Below are positions 1 through 8,447 of a DNA stretch of 38,869 nt, one piece after another. Under the pieces are notes generated by a model. The model ran no database searches. It was not told the DNA's origin and saw only the letters and a program-made list of their open reading frames with translations. This stretch comes from an uncultured Phycisphaerae bacterium (lineage in GTDB: Bacteria; Planctomycetota; Phycisphaerae; Sedimentisphaerales; Anaerohalosphaeraceae): positions 1-38,869 of the forward strand of contig CALEDR010000031.1 in NCBI GenBank assembly GCA_937949545.1, read 5' to 3'. The position numbers were made by a program, and so were the translations under genes. Position 1 is the stretch's first letter; the number at the start of each line of letters is the position of its first letter.

Positions 1-117
1 CCGGTGGTGCTCAACGGGATGGGCATCTCCATCTTGTCTACAAGTCGTGGAGTGGTAAGTGATCGAGTCTGCCGTCGGGACCATATCGGCGGCGAATTAC
101 TGTGCACGGTGAGTTAA
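1..117 (+). CDS. rpsH: 30S ribosomal protein S8, C-terminal end (partial)
   Basis: The first 117 bases are an open frame of 38 codons ending in TAA. It carries the S8 C-terminal signature: a GxxILSTSRG stretch followed by an 'IGGELLCTV' ending. S8 binds the central domain of 16S rRNA and, in the E. coli spc operon, is the translational repressor. The 5' part lies outside the window. The stop codon directly abuts the ATG of rplF with no intervening base, as expected for translationally coupled genes of this operon. Confidence 0.93.
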   Translation, partial: PVVLNGMGISILSTSRGVVSDRVCRRDHIGGELLCTVS

Positions 118-690
118 ATGAGTCGAATCGGAAAAAAGGCAATTCAGATTCCCAGCGGCGTAAAGGTCGAACAGTCCGGTCTGCTGATTAAAATCAGCGG
201 ACCGAAGGGAACCCTGCAGCTGCAGGGTCGGCCTGAAATTCAGGTTCGGGTGGCGGACGGCAGGATTGAAGTGAGCAATCCGGACCCGCAGGACCGACAG
301 AAACGGGCATTTCACGGGACGATGCGGGCCCTGCTGAACAACATGGTCAAGGGCGTCAGCGAGGGCTTCCAAAAGGAAATGCTGATTTACGGCACGGGCT
401 ACAGCGTCAAAGAACAGGGCGGCAGGCTGATTTTGTCGGTTGGGTATGCCAAGCCGGCGGAACTGCCGATTCCTAAGGAAGTCAAGGTGGAAATCAAGAC
501 GCCCGCCACGAAGGGCAATGAAACCCCGGCGGTGTTTGTACTGTCGAGTGCCAACAAGCAGGTGCTCGGTCAGTTTGCCGCAGAGATTCGGAAGGTCCGT
601 CCGCCGGAGCCTTATCAGGGCAAGGGAATCCGGTATGCGGATGAACACGTGATTCGCAAGGAAGGCAAGGCCTTTGCCTCCGGCGGGTAA
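118..690 (+). CDS. rplF: 50S ribosomal protein L6
   Basis: The 190-residue product opens with MSRIGKKAI and has the two-lobe L6 fold, including the repeated 'GPKGTL' turn near residues 29-34. The characteristic C-terminal motif '[16 protein letters not shown]' lies around residues 161-176 and contacts 23S rRNA near the sarcin-ricin loop and factor-binding site. It is slightly longer than the roughly 177-residue E. coli protein because of a short basic tail. The ATG directly follows the rpsH stop, and a GGTGAG lying inside the rpsH end can serve as ribosome-binding site. Position and product match the standard spc order. Confidence 0.97.
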   Translation: MSRIGKKAIQIPSGVKVEQSGLLIKISGPKGTLQLQGRPEIQVRVADGRIEVSNPDPQDRQKRAFHGTMRALLNNMVKGVSEGFQKEMLIYGTGYSVKEQGGRLILSVGYAKPAELPIPKEVKVEIKTPATKGNETPAVFVLSSANKQVLGQFAAEIRKVRPPEPYQGKGIRYADEHVIRKEGKAFASGG

Positions 691-713
691 TTGAACAGGT
701 CAGGAGTTGTTGG

Positions 714-1079
714 ATGCAGAGAGAACGGATACAACGAACGCGTCTGCGGCGAAATTTCTGCTCGCGGAGAAAGATTTTCGGGACGCCGGATCGTCCTCGT
801 CTGGTGGTGTTTCGCTCCAGCCGGCATATTTACGCTCAGATTATTGATGATATTGCGGGGGTGACGCTGGCCTCCTCCAGCACGATGAGCCGGGCTCTTC
901 GGGGACAGCTTAAGCGCGGAGGCAATCGGGAGGCGGCCAAAGTTGTTGGAACCGCGCTGGCCAAGCAGGCGCTGGATATGGGCATTCGGGCGGTCTGTTT
1001 TGACCGAAACGGATACAAATTTCACGGGCGAGTCAAGGCTCTGGCGGATGCAGCCCGCGAGACGGGCTTGAAGTTTTAA
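714..1079 (+). CDS. rplR: 50S ribosomal protein L18
   Basis: The 121-residue basic protein has the L18 pattern '[20 protein letters not shown]' near residues 27-46 and the C-terminal '[20 protein letters not shown]'. It binds 5S rRNA together with L5 in the central protuberance. Its length is normal for bacterial L18. An AGGAG lies about 8-10 bases upstream of the ATG. The gene sits 23 bases after rplF and 42 bases before rpsE, in conserved order. Confidence 0.96.
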   Translation: MQRERIQRTRLRRNFCSRRKIFGTPDRPRLVVFRSSRHIYAQIIDDIAGVTLASSSTMSRALRGQLKRGGNREAAKVVGTALAKQALDMGIRAVCFDRNGYKFHGRVKALADAARETGLKF

Positions 1080-1121
1080 GGAATACGGGAATCAAGAAAC
1101 CTGCAGAAACGGAGAACAGAG

Positions 1122-1637
1122 TTGGCTGAAGAAACCAGACTAACAATGCCGGGCGAACAGCCGCTGGAAGATACGGTGGTGAAGGTGTTTCGAAACGCCA
1201 AGGTGGTCAAAGGCGGCCGCCGGTTCAGTTTTTCGGCCCTGGTGGTGGTGGGCGACCGAAACGGAACGGTGGGCATCGGATACGGCAAGGCCAATGAGGT
1301 TCCGCCGGCGGTGGAAAAGGCCGTCAAGGACGCCAAGAAAAATCTGAAACGCATTCCGGTCGTCGGCGGGACGATTCCGCACGAGGTGATCGGCAAGAGC
1401 CGTGCGACGCAGATTACGATGATTCCGGCCAGTCCGGGTACGGGCGTGATTGCGGGTTCCAGTGCCCGGGCGGTTCTGGAATATGCCGGAATCCGAAATG
1501 TGCTGACGAAAATCAACGGCAGCCGCTCGGCCAAAAATGTAGTCAAGGCCGTGATGAACGGATTGCTGCAGTTGCGGGATAAGGAAACCATCGAATCGAT
1601 CCGCGGGGTCGCGGTGGAAGCAGTCAAAAGGTGGTGA
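1122..1637 (+). CDS. rpsE: 30S ribosomal protein S5
   Basis: The 171-residue product has the S5 double-stranded-RNA-binding domain ('VVKVFRNAKVVKGGRRFSFS', then 'GDRNGTVGIGYGKANEVPPA') and the C-terminal S5D2 fold with 'SPGTGVIAGSSARAVLE'. S5 lies at the back of the 30S body and affects decoding fidelity. The favoured start is TTG at 1122, because a GGAG ends 7 bases before it. An in-frame ATG at 1146 would remove eight residues and has no clear ribosome-binding site. rpmD (L30), which commonly follows rpsE, is not present. Confidence 0.96.
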   Translation: MAEETRLTMPGEQPLEDTVVKVFRNAKVVKGGRRFSFSALVVVGDRNGTVGIGYGKANEVPPAVEKAVKDAKKNLKRIPVVGGTIPHEVIGKSRATQITMIPASPGTGVIAGSSARAVLEYAGIRNVLTKINGSRSAKNVVKAVMNGLLQLRDKETIESIRGVAVEAVKRW

Positions 1638-1644
1638 GTCAACC

Positions 1645-2094
1645 ATGCGAAGTGATGAAATTACAGCGTTGGTCGGGGCAAATAAAAAGCGGAAACGAGT
1701 AGGCCGAGGTCCCGGCAGCGGGCACGGCAAAACGGCCGGCCGCGGCCACAAAGGCGACCGGAGCCGTTCCGGGTTCTCGCTGCATCCGGCGTTTGAAGGC
1801 GGTCAGATGCCGCTGTTCCGCCGGCTGGCCAAGCGGGGCTTCAGCAATGCTCCGTTTTCCGAGCGATACGAGATCGTCAATGTTTCCCAGCTGGAACGGT
1901 ATTTCCGCGACGGGGATACGGTCGGGGTCAAAGAGCTGGCCTGCGCCGGGCTTGTCCGGAGCGTGCAAAGCCGGGTGAAAATTCTGGGGGATGGCGAACT
2001 GACCAAAAAACTGGCGGTCTCGGCCCATAAGTTCAGCAAAACTGCAGAACAGAAGATATCCGGCTGCGGCGGGACGGTAAAAGTGGTGGCCTGA
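1645..2094 (+). CDS. rplO: 50S ribosomal protein L15
   Basis: The 149-residue protein begins with the basic, glycine-rich tail that penetrates 23S rRNA, with 'KRVGRGPGSGHGKTAGRGHK' around residues 17-36. It continues with 'FEGGQMPLFRRLAKRGFSN' and ends in the globular domain 'KLAVSAHKFSKTAEQKI'. It starts 7 bases after the rpsE stop, so its ribosome-binding site (GGTGG) lies within the end of rpsE. This spacing leaves no room for rpmD. secY follows after 26 bases. Confidence 0.96.
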   Translation: MRSDEITALVGANKKRKRVGRGPGSGHGKTAGRGHKGDRSRSGFSLHPAFEGGQMPLFRRLAKRGFSNAPFSERYEIVNVSQLERYFRDGDTVGVKELACAGLVRSVQSRVKILGDGELTKKLAVSAHKFSKTAEQKISGCGGTVKVVA

Positions 2095-2120
2095 GGTCGA
2101 GACACGGAAGGACCAACGAC

Positions 2121-3485
2121 ATGCTGACGACATTTGTCAACATCTTCAAGATTCCGGACCTGCGAAACAAGATTCTGTTTACGCTGGCCCTTCTGGTGAT
2201 TTACCGGATCGGCTATCATATTCCGGTTCCCGGTTTCGACCAGGAGCAGATCACCAAGCAGGCGGCCACTCGCGATAAGGAAACGCCGTTCGGGCGTGCT
2301 GCCGAGGTGCTTCAGATGTTTACCGGAGGCACGCTGGAGCACAGCAGTCTGTTCGGGCTGGGAATTATGCCGTATATTTCGGCCTCGATTATCCTGATGC
2401 TGCTGGGAGAAATCTATCCGCCGCTTCGGAAGCTCCGCCAGGAGGGGGCCACCGGCTACAAAAAGATTCAGGAATACACGCGCTATCTGACGGTGCCGCT
2501 GTGCATCATTCAGGCGCTGATGTTTATGCGGATGGCGGCGATGGACGGATACACGTATCCGGGCATGCACGGCCGGGCGATTATGATGGGGGTGGTGGGG
2601 ATGACGGCCGGCACCATCTTTCTGATGTGGCTGGGCGAGCAGATTGATGAATACGGAATCGGAAACGGAATCAGTCTGATTATTATGGCCGGGATTCTGG
2701 CCCGGATGCCTGCAGCAGTGCTCGGCGTGATTGAAAAGACGGACCTTCGGGTCAGTCCGGAGCCCGGCACCTACGGAATTCTGACGATTGTTTTTCTGAT
2801 TCTGGCGTTTGTGTTTGTCGTGGCCGGAACGATTCTGATTACGCAGGGCCAGCGGCGGATTCCGATTCAGCAGGCCAAGCAGATGCGGGGGCACCGGATG
2901 TACGGCGGGGCCAAGCATTATCTGCCGCTTCGGGTCAATCACGGCGGCGTGATGCCGATTATTTTTGCCTCGTCGCTGATGATGTTTCCGCCGATTATTC
3001 TTCAGCAGCTGGCGACACATATCTCGGTTTTGGGGGCATCGCCGATTATGCGGATGCTGATTGAAGCATTCCGCCCGCAGGCGTACACGTATAACCTGCT
3101 TTATATTCTTCTGATTTTTGTGTTTGCTTATTTCTGGACGACGGTCCAGTTTCAGCCGAAAGATATGGCCAAAAATCTTCGGGACCGCGGCAGTTTCATT
3201 CCGGGTCTGCGCCCCGGCCATCGGACGGCGGAATATCTGGAAACTGTGATGATTCGGATTACCTTCTTCGGGGCGGCCTTTCTGGCAATTATTGCGGTGG
3301 TGCCCAGTCTGGTGACGCAGATGTTCGGCGTGGACTATACGGCCGCTTCCTTCCTCGGAGGAACAGGGCTTTTGATTGTGGTGAGTGTCTCGCTGGACCT
3401 GGTGCAGCGGATTGAAGCGAACCTGCTGATGCGAAACTATGAAGGGTTTTCGTCGGCCGGACGGATTCGGGGAGCTCGCGTATGA
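2121..3485 (+). CDS. secY: Protein translocase subunit SecY
   Basis: The 454-residue integral membrane protein is the channel subunit of SecYEG, which moves unfolded proteins across or into the inner membrane. It opens with the typical 'IFKIPDLRNKILFTLALLVI'. It has about ten hydrophobic helices, the 'GIMPYISASIILMLL' segment of TM2, and the 'QGQRRIPIQQAKQMRG' cytoplasmic loop used for SecA and ribosome contact. The loop 'DMAKNLRDRGSFIPGLRPG' and the C-terminal 'RNYEGF' are also present. The insert with 'GGAKHYLPLRVNHGGVMPIIFA' is standard. The TGA stop overlaps the adk ATG (ATGA), which implies translational coupling. Confidence 0.97.
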   Translation: MLTTFVNIFKIPDLRNKILFTLALLVIYRIGYHIPVPGFDQEQITKQAATRDKETPFGRAAEVLQMFTGGTLEHSSLFGLGIMPYISASIILMLLGEIYPPLRKLRQEGATGYKKIQEYTRYLTVPLCIIQALMFMRMAAMDGYTYPGMHGRAIMMGVVGMTAGTIFLMWLGEQIDEYGIGNGISLIIMAGILARMPAAVLGVIEKTDLRVSPEPGTYGILTIVFLILAFVFVVAGTILITQGQRRIPIQQAKQMRGHRMYGGAKHYLPLRVNHGGVMPIIFASSLMMFPPIILQQLATHISVLGASPIMRMLIEAFRPQAYTYNLLYILLIFVFAYFWTTVQFQPKDMAKNLRDRGSFIPGLRPGHRTAEYLETVMIRITFFGAAFLAIIAVVPSLVTQMFGVDYTAASFLGGTGLLIVVSVSLDLVQRIEANLLMRNYEGFSSAGRIRGARV

Positions 3486-4135
3486 AGCTGATACTTTTGG
3501 GACCGCCCGGTGCCGGCAAAGGCACACAGTGCAAGCGAATCGCAGAAAAATACGGCCTGGCCCATTTGTCCAGCGGAGATATTCTCCGGGCCGAGCGGGC
3601 GGCCGGGACGGAATTAGGACGCAAGGCCCAGTCCTATATGGATTCCGGCGGTCTGGTTCCGGATGATTTGATTATTGATATGATGATTGGGGCGATTAAG
3701 AAAACCGGCTCCAAAGGGTATGTTCTGGACGGTTTTCCCCGTACGGTCGTGCAGGCGGAAGGGCTGGATGCCGCCCTGAAAAAGGCCGGAGAGACCATCG
3801 ATGCGATCGTTTCGCTGGAAGTTCCGGATGAGGCGATTCTGGACCGGATGACCGGCCGGCGGAGCTGTCCGAAATGCGGGGCCGTTTATCATATTGTCAA
3901 TCTAAAGCCGAAAGCGGACGGACAGTGTGATAAAGGGTGCGGCCCGCTCGTGCAGCGCAAGGATGACAGTCCCGAGGTGGTTTCGAATCGACTGAAAACG
4001 TACCATGAGCAGACGGCGGCGGTTCTGGGGTATTATCGCCGTACGCAAAGCCGGATCATTGCGATTGATGCGGACCAGCCGATTGACAAAGTGAGTGAGG
4101 CCGTTTTTGCAGCACTTGGGCGGCTGGACCGTTAA
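3482..4135 (+). CDS. adk: Adenylate kinase
   Basis: The 217-residue enzyme catalyses ATP + AMP = 2 ADP in the cytoplasm. The P-loop 'GPPGAGKGTQ' starts near residue 7. The AMP-binding 'LSSGDILRAE' and 'GYVLDGFPRTVVQAE' follow. A long-form LID begins at about residue 125 and contains C129, C132, C149 and C153, which suggests a structural zinc site. The last cysteine is shifted by one residue from the usual CxxC spacing, while the overall loop length is kept. After the LID come 'QRKDDSPEVVSNRL' and 'IDADQPIDKVSE'. The start codon overlaps the secY stop. Secretion, adenylate kinase and methionine aminopeptidase genes in this order are typical of the spc operon outside the gamma-proteobacteria. 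Confidence 0.96.
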   Translation: MKLILLGPPGAGKGTQCKRIAEKYGLAHLSSGDILRAERAAGTELGRKAQSYMDSGGLVPDDLIIDMMIGAIKKTGSKGYVLDGFPRTVVQAEGLDAALKKAGETIDAIVSLEVPDEAILDRMTGRRSCPKCGAVYHIVNLKPKADGQCDKGCGPLVQRKDDSPEVVSNRLKTYHEQTAAVLGYYRRTQSRIIAIDADQPIDKVSEAVFAALGRLDR

Positions 4136-4146
4136 GTTGAGCCGTT

Positions 4147-4938
4147 ATGGCGATTAAGCTGAGAAGCCGCCGGGAAATCGAGAAAATCCGCCGGGCCGGA
4201 CAGGTTGTGGCGAAGGTTCTTTCAAAACTCAAAGAGGAAGCCGGACCAGGCGTCAGCACGGCGTATTTGGATGCCGTGGCCCGCCGAATGACCCGAGAGG
4301 CCGGAGCGATTGCCCTGTTCGAAGGGGTTCCGAGTCCCTCCGGAGGCAGGCCGTTTCCGGGGGCCGTTTGTACCTCTGTCAATGAGCAGCTGGTGCACGG
4401 GATTCCTTCGCCGGATGTGGTGCTGCGGCCGGGGGATATTCTGAGCGTCGATTTCGGGGTGAAGCTGGACGGATATTGCGGCGATGCGGCGTTGACCATC
4501 GGAATCGGCTCCATTGCTCCGACGCATCGGCGGTTGCTGGAGGTGGCAGAGCGGATGCTGCAGATTGCGATTGAGCGGATGGCGCCGGGGGTGCGGTGGA
4601 GTACGATAGCGGCCCAGATGGAGGCCTGTGCGAAAGAAGCCGGTTTTTCCGTGGTGAAGGATTACGTCGGACACGGCATTGGGACGGAAATGCACGAAGA
4701 CCCTAAAGTGCCGAATTTTGTCAGTCCGGAGCTGCTCCGAGAAGATATTGTGCTTCAGGAAGGAATGGTCTTGGCGGTAGAACCGATGGTCAATATAGGC
4801 AAGCCGGCCGTTCGGACGCTGAAAGACGGATGGACCGTAGTGACAAAGGACCGGCAGTATTCCGCCCATTTTGAACATACAATAGCAGTGGTGAAAGGCG
4901 GCTGTGAAGTTTTAACGCTCGAGGAGAAGGCCGGGTAG
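4147..4938 (+). CDS. map: Type I methionine aminopeptidase
   Basis: The 263-residue cytosolic metalloprotease removes the initiator methionine from nascent proteins. It has the pita-bread fold signature and all five expected metal ligands: D102 in 'VDFGVKLDG', D113 in 'GDAALT', H176 in '[10 protein letters not shown]', E212 in 'AVEPMV' and E243 in 'HFEHTI'. The length fits the compact bacterial type I class without an N-terminal extension. It begins 11 bases after adk with only a weak ribosome-binding site, which suggests coupling to adk translation. Confidence 0.96.
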   Translation: MAIKLRSRREIEKIRRAGQVVAKVLSKLKEEAGPGVSTAYLDAVARRMTREAGAIALFEGVPSPSGGRPFPGAVCTSVNEQLVHGIPSPDVVLRPGDILSVDFGVKLDGYCGDAALTIGIGSIAPTHRRLLEVAERMLQIAIERMAPGVRWSTIAAQMEACAKEAGFSVVKDYVGHGIGTEMHEDPKVPNFVSPELLREDIVLQEGMVLAVEPMVNIGKPAVRTLKDGWTVVTKDRQYSAHFEHTIAVVKGGCEVLTLEEKAG

Positions 4939-4969
4939 TCAGCCGTCGGGAGAAAACAAAACAGAGGTT

Positions 4970-5185
4970 ATGGCGAAAAAAGATGCCATCAGACTGGAAG
5001 CGACGGTTGTAGAAGCTCTTCCGAATGCAATGTTTCGGGTGGAGCTGCAGAACGGCCATCGCATCCTGGCCCATGTGTCCGGAAAGATGCGGATGCATTT
5101 TATCCGGATCCTGCCGGGAGATAAGGTGCTGGTGGAGATGAGTCCTTATGATTTAACGCGAGGACGGATTATTACGAGAAGTTAA
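4970..5185 (+). CDS. infA: Translation initiation factor IF-1
   Basis: The 71-residue S1/OB-fold protein occupies the ribosomal A site during initiation. The sequence shows '[20 protein letters not shown]', '[24 protein letters not shown]' and 'YDLTRGRII', which match the IF-1 family across the whole length. It lies 31 bases after map. The purine-rich GAGG is only two bases from the ATG; a GGGAG further upstream is about 17 bases away, so the ribosome-binding site is unclear. infA followed directly by rpmJ is the classical arrangement. Confidence 0.97.
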   Translation: MAKKDAIRLEATVVEALPNAMFRVELQNGHRILAHVSGKMRMHFIRILPGDKVLVEMSPYDLTRGRIITRS

Positions 5186-5210
5186 CACCCGGTTTGACAG
5201 GGAAACAGGT

Positions 5211-5324
5211 ATGAAAGTACGAAGTTCCGTAAGACGAATTTGTGAAAACTGCAAGTTGGTCCGACGCAAAGGGGTTTTGAGAGTGATTTGTTCGAACCCG
5301 CGCCATAAGCAGCGTCAGGGCTGA
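5211..5324 (+). CDS. rpmJ: 50S ribosomal protein L36
   Basis: This 37-residue gene is a complete match to the zinc-binding form of L36. C11, C14, C27 and H32 form the zinc ribbon, with the conserved '[10 protein letters not shown]' core and a 'HKQRQG' ending. L36 helps pack 23S rRNA near the L7/L12 base. It lies 25 bases after infA and 31 bases before rpsM, the standard position at the junction of the spc and alpha operons. Retention of all four zinc ligands marks it as the C+ type. Confidence 0.96.
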   Translation: MKVRSSVRRICENCKLVRRKGVLRVICSNPRHKQRQG

Positions 5325-5355
5325 TAACGAGTCTTTCTAAGCGACAGGAGTTGAT

Positions 5356-5739
5356 ATGCCCCGTATCATAGGTGTAGATGTACCGAACAACAAGCCGGCG
5401 TGGATTGCCTTAAGCTACATCCACGGCATCGGACGCTATCTGGCCTGCAAGATTCTGGAGGAAGCCAAGATCAATCCGCAGGTGCGGGCCGGTCAATTGA
5501 CGGAAGATGAAGTGAGCCGAATCACCCAGATTATCGACCGGGACTACCTGGTGGAAGGGCAGCTGCGGAGAAAGGTTTCGCAGGATATCGCCCGTCTGAA
5601 GGAAATCGGCTGCTATCGGGGCATTCGTCACCGCCGCGGTCTTCCGGTTCGCGGTCAGCAGACGCAAAGCAACGCCCGTACGCGGAAAGGCAAACGGAAA
5701 ACCGTGGCCGGCAAGAAGAGCGTCAAAGAAATGCGGTAA
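5356..5739 (+). CDS. rpsM: 30S ribosomal protein S13
   Basis: The 127-residue protein starts '[20 protein letters not shown]' and contains the helix-two-turn-helix '[17 protein letters not shown]'. It also has '[20 protein letters not shown]' and a basic tail '[16 protein letters not shown]'. S13 sits in the head of the 30S subunit and contacts the P-site tRNA and the 50S bridges. A clear AGGAG lies before the ATG. It is the first gene of the alpha-operon block. Confidence 0.97.
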   Translation: MPRIIGVDVPNNKPAWIALSYIHGIGRYLACKILEEAKINPQVRAGQLTEDEVSRITQIIDRDYLVEGQLRRKVSQDIARLKEIGCYRGIRHRRGLPVRGQQTQSNARTRKGKRKTVAGKKSVKEMR

Positions 5740-5790
5740 CCGCTAAGACCAGCCGTCGCAGCGGAGACGGAATAGAGGAGTTGATTGGTT

Positions 5791-6171
5791 ATGGCCAAAA
5801 GCGTAAAACGAAAAGTTCGGAAAAATGTGGTTCGCGGAATTGTTCATATCACGGCGACGTTCAACAATACCCTGATTACGGTCACGGATATGGACGGCGA
5901 TACGATTTGCCAGGATTCCGGCGGCAGCGTGGGCTTTAAGGGCTCGCGAAAGAGTACGCCGTTTGCGGCCCAGCGGGCGGCGGAAAAGGCGGCCCGTACG
6001 GCGATGCGAAGCGGTCTTCGCGAGGTGGAAATCCGCGTGAAAGGGCCGGGGGCCGGCCGGGAATCGGCGATTGCCGCGATTCAGCAGGCGGGCCTTCGGA
6101 TTGCCTCCATTGAGGATGTGACCCCGGTTCCGCACAACGGATGCCGTCCCCGCAAGCGTCGGCGTGTATAA
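5791..6171 (+). CDS. rpsK: 30S ribosomal protein S11
   Basis: The 126-residue protein has the S11 signature '[20 protein letters not shown]', then '[16 protein letters not shown]' and '[16 protein letters not shown]' at the C-terminus. S11 lines the platform of the 30S subunit next to the mRNA exit region. I choose the ATG at 5791 rather than the in-frame TTG at 5785, because the AGAGGAG ending at 5780 lies 10 bases from the ATG but only 4 bases from the TTG, which is too close. Confidence 0.97.
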   Translation: MAKSVKRKVRKNVVRGIVHITATFNNTLITVTDMDGDTICQDSGGSVGFKGSRKSTPFAAQRAAEKAARTAMRSGLREVEIRVKGPGAGRESAIAAIQQAGLRIASIEDVTPVPHNGCRPRKRRRV

Positions 6172-6219
6172 TCCGGACAACAGAACAATTGAACCTTACA
6201 AAGAGGAAGCTGACAGAAT

Positions 6220-6852
6220 ATGGCACGTTATCTTGAACCTACATGTCGGTTATGCCGGCGAGAAGGAATGAAGCTGATGCTCAAGGGCACACGGTGCGAG
6301 ACCTCCAAGTGTGCGATTGAGCGACGGGAAAAGAGCATGGCTCCCGGGATGCACGGCTGGCGCAGAGGGCGCTACAGCGATTACGGGGTTCGGCTTCGCG
6401 AAAAGCAGAAGGTCAAGCGGTATTACGGGCTGATGGAAAAGCAGTTTATGAGCATTTTCCGCGAAGCCGCCCGCCGGAAGGGCAATACGGGCCGCACACT
6501 GCTGGAACTTCTCGAGCGGCGTCTGGATAATGTGGTGTTTAAGCTGAACTTTGCCTCCTCCCGAAAGGCGGCCCGGCAGCTGATTGCACATGGGCATATT
6601 TATCTGAACGGCCGGCGCGTGGATATTCCGGACCGGTTGGTCAATATCGGCGACAAGATTACCCTGAAGAACTCGGATCGGACCCGCAAACTGGTGAAGG
6701 CCCAGCTGGAGGCCAATCCGAATTTTCAGGTGCAGGGCTGGCTTCAGCTGGATGCCTCCAAGCCGGCAGCCACCGTGGCGGCTCTGCCCTCCCGCGAGGA
6801 TGTTCAGCTGGCGATTGAAGAACACTTGGTTGTGGAGTTCTGTTCGAAATAA
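6220..6852 (+). CDS. rpsD: 30S ribosomal protein S4 (zinc-binding form)
   Basis: The 210-residue protein nucleates assembly of the 16S 5' domain and lies at the mRNA entry tunnel. The N-terminus holds C9, C12, C26 and C31, the spacing of the zinc-binding C+ form of S4. It is followed by 'PGMHGWRRGRYSDYGVRLRE'. The S4 RNA-binding domain 'RRLDNVVFKLNFASSRKAAR' and 'QLIAHGHIYLNGRRVDIPD' begins near residue 95. In several bacteria S4 represses the alpha operon through an mRNA leader. Here a folded intergenic segment separates this gene from rpoA. Confidence 0.97.
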   Translation: MARYLEPTCRLCRREGMKLMLKGTRCETSKCAIERREKSMAPGMHGWRRGRYSDYGVRLREKQKVKRYYGLMEKQFMSIFREAARRKGNTGRTLLELLERRLDNVVFKLNFASSRKAARQLIAHGHIYLNGRRVDIPDRLVNIGDKITLKNSDRTRKLVKAQLEANPNFQVQGWLQLDASKPAATVAALPSREDVQLAIEEHLVVEFCSK

Positions 6853-6868
6853 CGAATTATTGGAAAAC

Positions 6869-6937
6869 CGGGCGAATCCCAGAGAGTGGTTTTCTTCTCC
6901 TTTCGGCCCGAAGAAAATCACTGAGAACATTCGCCCG
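6869..6937 (+). promoter_or_regulatory. Two-tier hairpin in the rpsD-rpoA leader
   Basis: The gap between rpsD and rpoA can form an outer perfect 9-bp stem (6869-6877 with 6929-6937, CGGGCGAAT/ATTCGCCCG). Inside it is a 12-bp stem with one G-U pair (6886-6897 with 6910-6921), closed by a 12-base loop. A purine-rich internal loop (AGAGA facing TGAGAA) separates the two. There is no U-tract after it, so it is not a simple terminator. It ends 5 bases before the GGAGG of rpoA. A role in controlling rpoA or processing the message is inferred; the pairing itself is visible. Confidence 0.65.
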
Positions 6938-6954
6938 CTGCTGGAGGCCTGTGT

Positions 6955-7953
6955 ATGAGAATTACCTGGAGAGGTTTGGAACTGCCGACGCGTGTGCAGA
7001 AGGACTCGGACGTGTCCACCGACCGATACGGCCGGTTTATTATCGAGCCGTTTGAGCGGGGATTCGGCACGACGATTGGAAACAGTCTTCGGCGGATTCT
7101 GCTTTCTTCGCTGGAAGGCAGCGCCGTTGAGTCCATTAAGATTCAGAATGTCACGCATGAATTTACGTCCATCCCGGGTGTGATGGAAGACGTGACGGAT
7201 ATTGTTTTGAACGTCAAGCGTCTGGTGGTTCGGATGCAGGGCGACCAGCGCCGCACAGTGAAAGTGCGTGCGAATCAGGCCGGCCCTGTGACGGCGGGCA
7301 TGATTGAGTGCGACCCGGCGATTGAAATTATCAACAAAGATCTGGTGCTGGCGACGCTGACGGAAAATGTGAACTTTGAGATGGAAATGGTTGTGGGCAA
7401 CGGCCGCGGCTATTCGCCGGCTTCCGAGCGGATTGCAGCCTCCGACCGAGCGGAGCAGGAAATCGGCCGGATTGAGGTGGATGCAATTTATTCGCCGGTT
7501 CTGCGGGTGCGTTATAAGACGGAGGATACACGAGTCGGCCAGCGGACCAACTATGACAAGCTGATTCTGGAAATCTGGACGGACGGGACCGTCACACCGG
7601 AGATGGCTCTGGTGGAAGCGGGCAAGATTCTTCGCAAGTACATCAACCCGATTGTTCAGTATGACCAGCTGGGCAAAGAGACGGTGGAAGAAGCCGTCCA
7701 GGCCGAGCCGCAGCCGTCCAAGGCGGTCAATGAGGAACTGGCGGCCAAACTGGCGATGCCGATCGAGCAGCTGGAGCTGACGGTCCGATCGAGCAACTGC
7801 CTGGAATCGAACAATATTCAGACTGTCGGCCAGCTGGTGAAGATGACCGAGGCGGACCTGCTGAAGATTCGCAGTTTCGGGAAAACGAGTCTCCGGGAGG
7901 TCAAGCGGAAACTGGCGGAACTCGGATTGTCCTTGGGGATGACCGGCGTCTAA
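6955..7953 (+). CDS. rpoA: DNA-directed RNA polymerase alpha subunit
   Basis: The 332-residue subunit dimerises to start RNA polymerase assembly. Its C-terminal domain binds promoter UP elements and activators. The N-terminal domain shows 'GRFIIEPFERGFGTTIGNSL' and 'RRILLSSLEGSAVESIKI'. The C-terminal domain, about residues 255-332, has 'LELTVRSSNCLESNNIQTVG' and 'IRSFGKTSLREVKRKLAELG'. The length is normal. A strong GGAGG sits 7 bases before the ATG, right after a stable mRNA hairpin. It lies between rpsD and rplQ, as in most bacteria. Confidence 0.98.
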   Translation: MRITWRGLELPTRVQKDSDVSTDRYGRFIIEPFERGFGTTIGNSLRRILLSSLEGSAVESIKIQNVTHEFTSIPGVMEDVTDIVLNVKRLVVRMQGDQRRTVKVRANQAGPVTAGMIECDPAIEIINKDLVLATLTENVNFEMEMVVGNGRGYSPASERIAASDRAEQEIGRIEVDAIYSPVLRVRYKTEDTRVGQRTNYDKLILEIWTDGTVTPEMALVEAGKILRKYINPIVQYDQLGKETVEEAVQAEPQPSKAVNEELAAKLAMPIEQLELTVRSSNCLESNNIQTVGQLVKMTEADLLKIRSFGKTSLREVKRKLAELGLSLGMTGV

Positions 7954-7994
7954 AACAGAGCGGGAAAAAGAAGACAGAATTGAGGTGATAGAAT

Positions 7995-8435
7995 ATGCGT
8001 CATCGGATAGCGGGAAGACAATTGGGGCGAACCAGCGAACATCGACTGGCCCTGCGTCGGAATCTGGCGGCTTCGCTGTTTGAACACGAAACGATTTCGA
8101 CGACGCTGGAGAAGGCCAAAGAGGTCCGCGGATTTGCCGAGAAACTGATTACACTGGCCAAGAAGGGCAATCTCCACGCCCGTCGGCAGGCCCTTCGTCT
8201 GCTGAACGACCGGGCGATTTACAAAGAAGAGGACGGCCGAATGGTCAAGGTCGGCACCGTCATCGGCAAGCTTTTCAGCGACATCGGCCCCCGTTTTCTG
8301 GATCGGCCGGGCGGCTATACGCGAATCATTCGCCTGCCCAAGCACCGCCTTGGCGACAACGGGCGTCTGGTGCTGCTTCAATTGGTTGAGCAGGGCAGCA
8401 AATCGGAACCGGAAAAGACCTCCAAGAAGTCCTAA
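7995..8435 (+). CDS. rplQ: 50S ribosomal protein L17
   Basis: The 146-residue protein opens 'MRHRIAGRQLGRTSEHRLAL' and contains 'RRNLAASLFEHETISTTLEK' and 'LFSDIGPRFLDRPGGYTRI', all diagnostic for L17. L17 lies beside the polypeptide exit tunnel. A GAGGTG precedes the ATG at a suitable distance. It is the last gene of the ribosomal-protein block and is followed 12 bases later by a strong intrinsic terminator. Confidence 0.97.
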   Translation: MRHRIAGRQLGRTSEHRLALRRNLAASLFEHETISTTLEKAKEVRGFAEKLITLAKKGNLHARRQALRLLNDRAIYKEEDGRMVKVGTVIGKLFSDIGPRFLDRPGGYTRIIRLPKHRLGDNGRLVLLQLVEQGSKSEPEKTSKKS

Positions 8436-8447
8436 GCGGAGTTTCCG

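Noticed and set aside
1803-3527. - strand frame of 574 codons opposite secY and rplO
   Set aside because: It lies wholly opposite conserved ribosomal-operon genes and is His/Arg/Gln/Asn-rich, as expected for an antisense shadow.
5785-6171. Upstream TTG start for rpsK
   Set aside because: The ribosome-binding site is only 4 bases from this TTG but 10 bases from ATG 5791, which also gives the standard S11 N-terminus.
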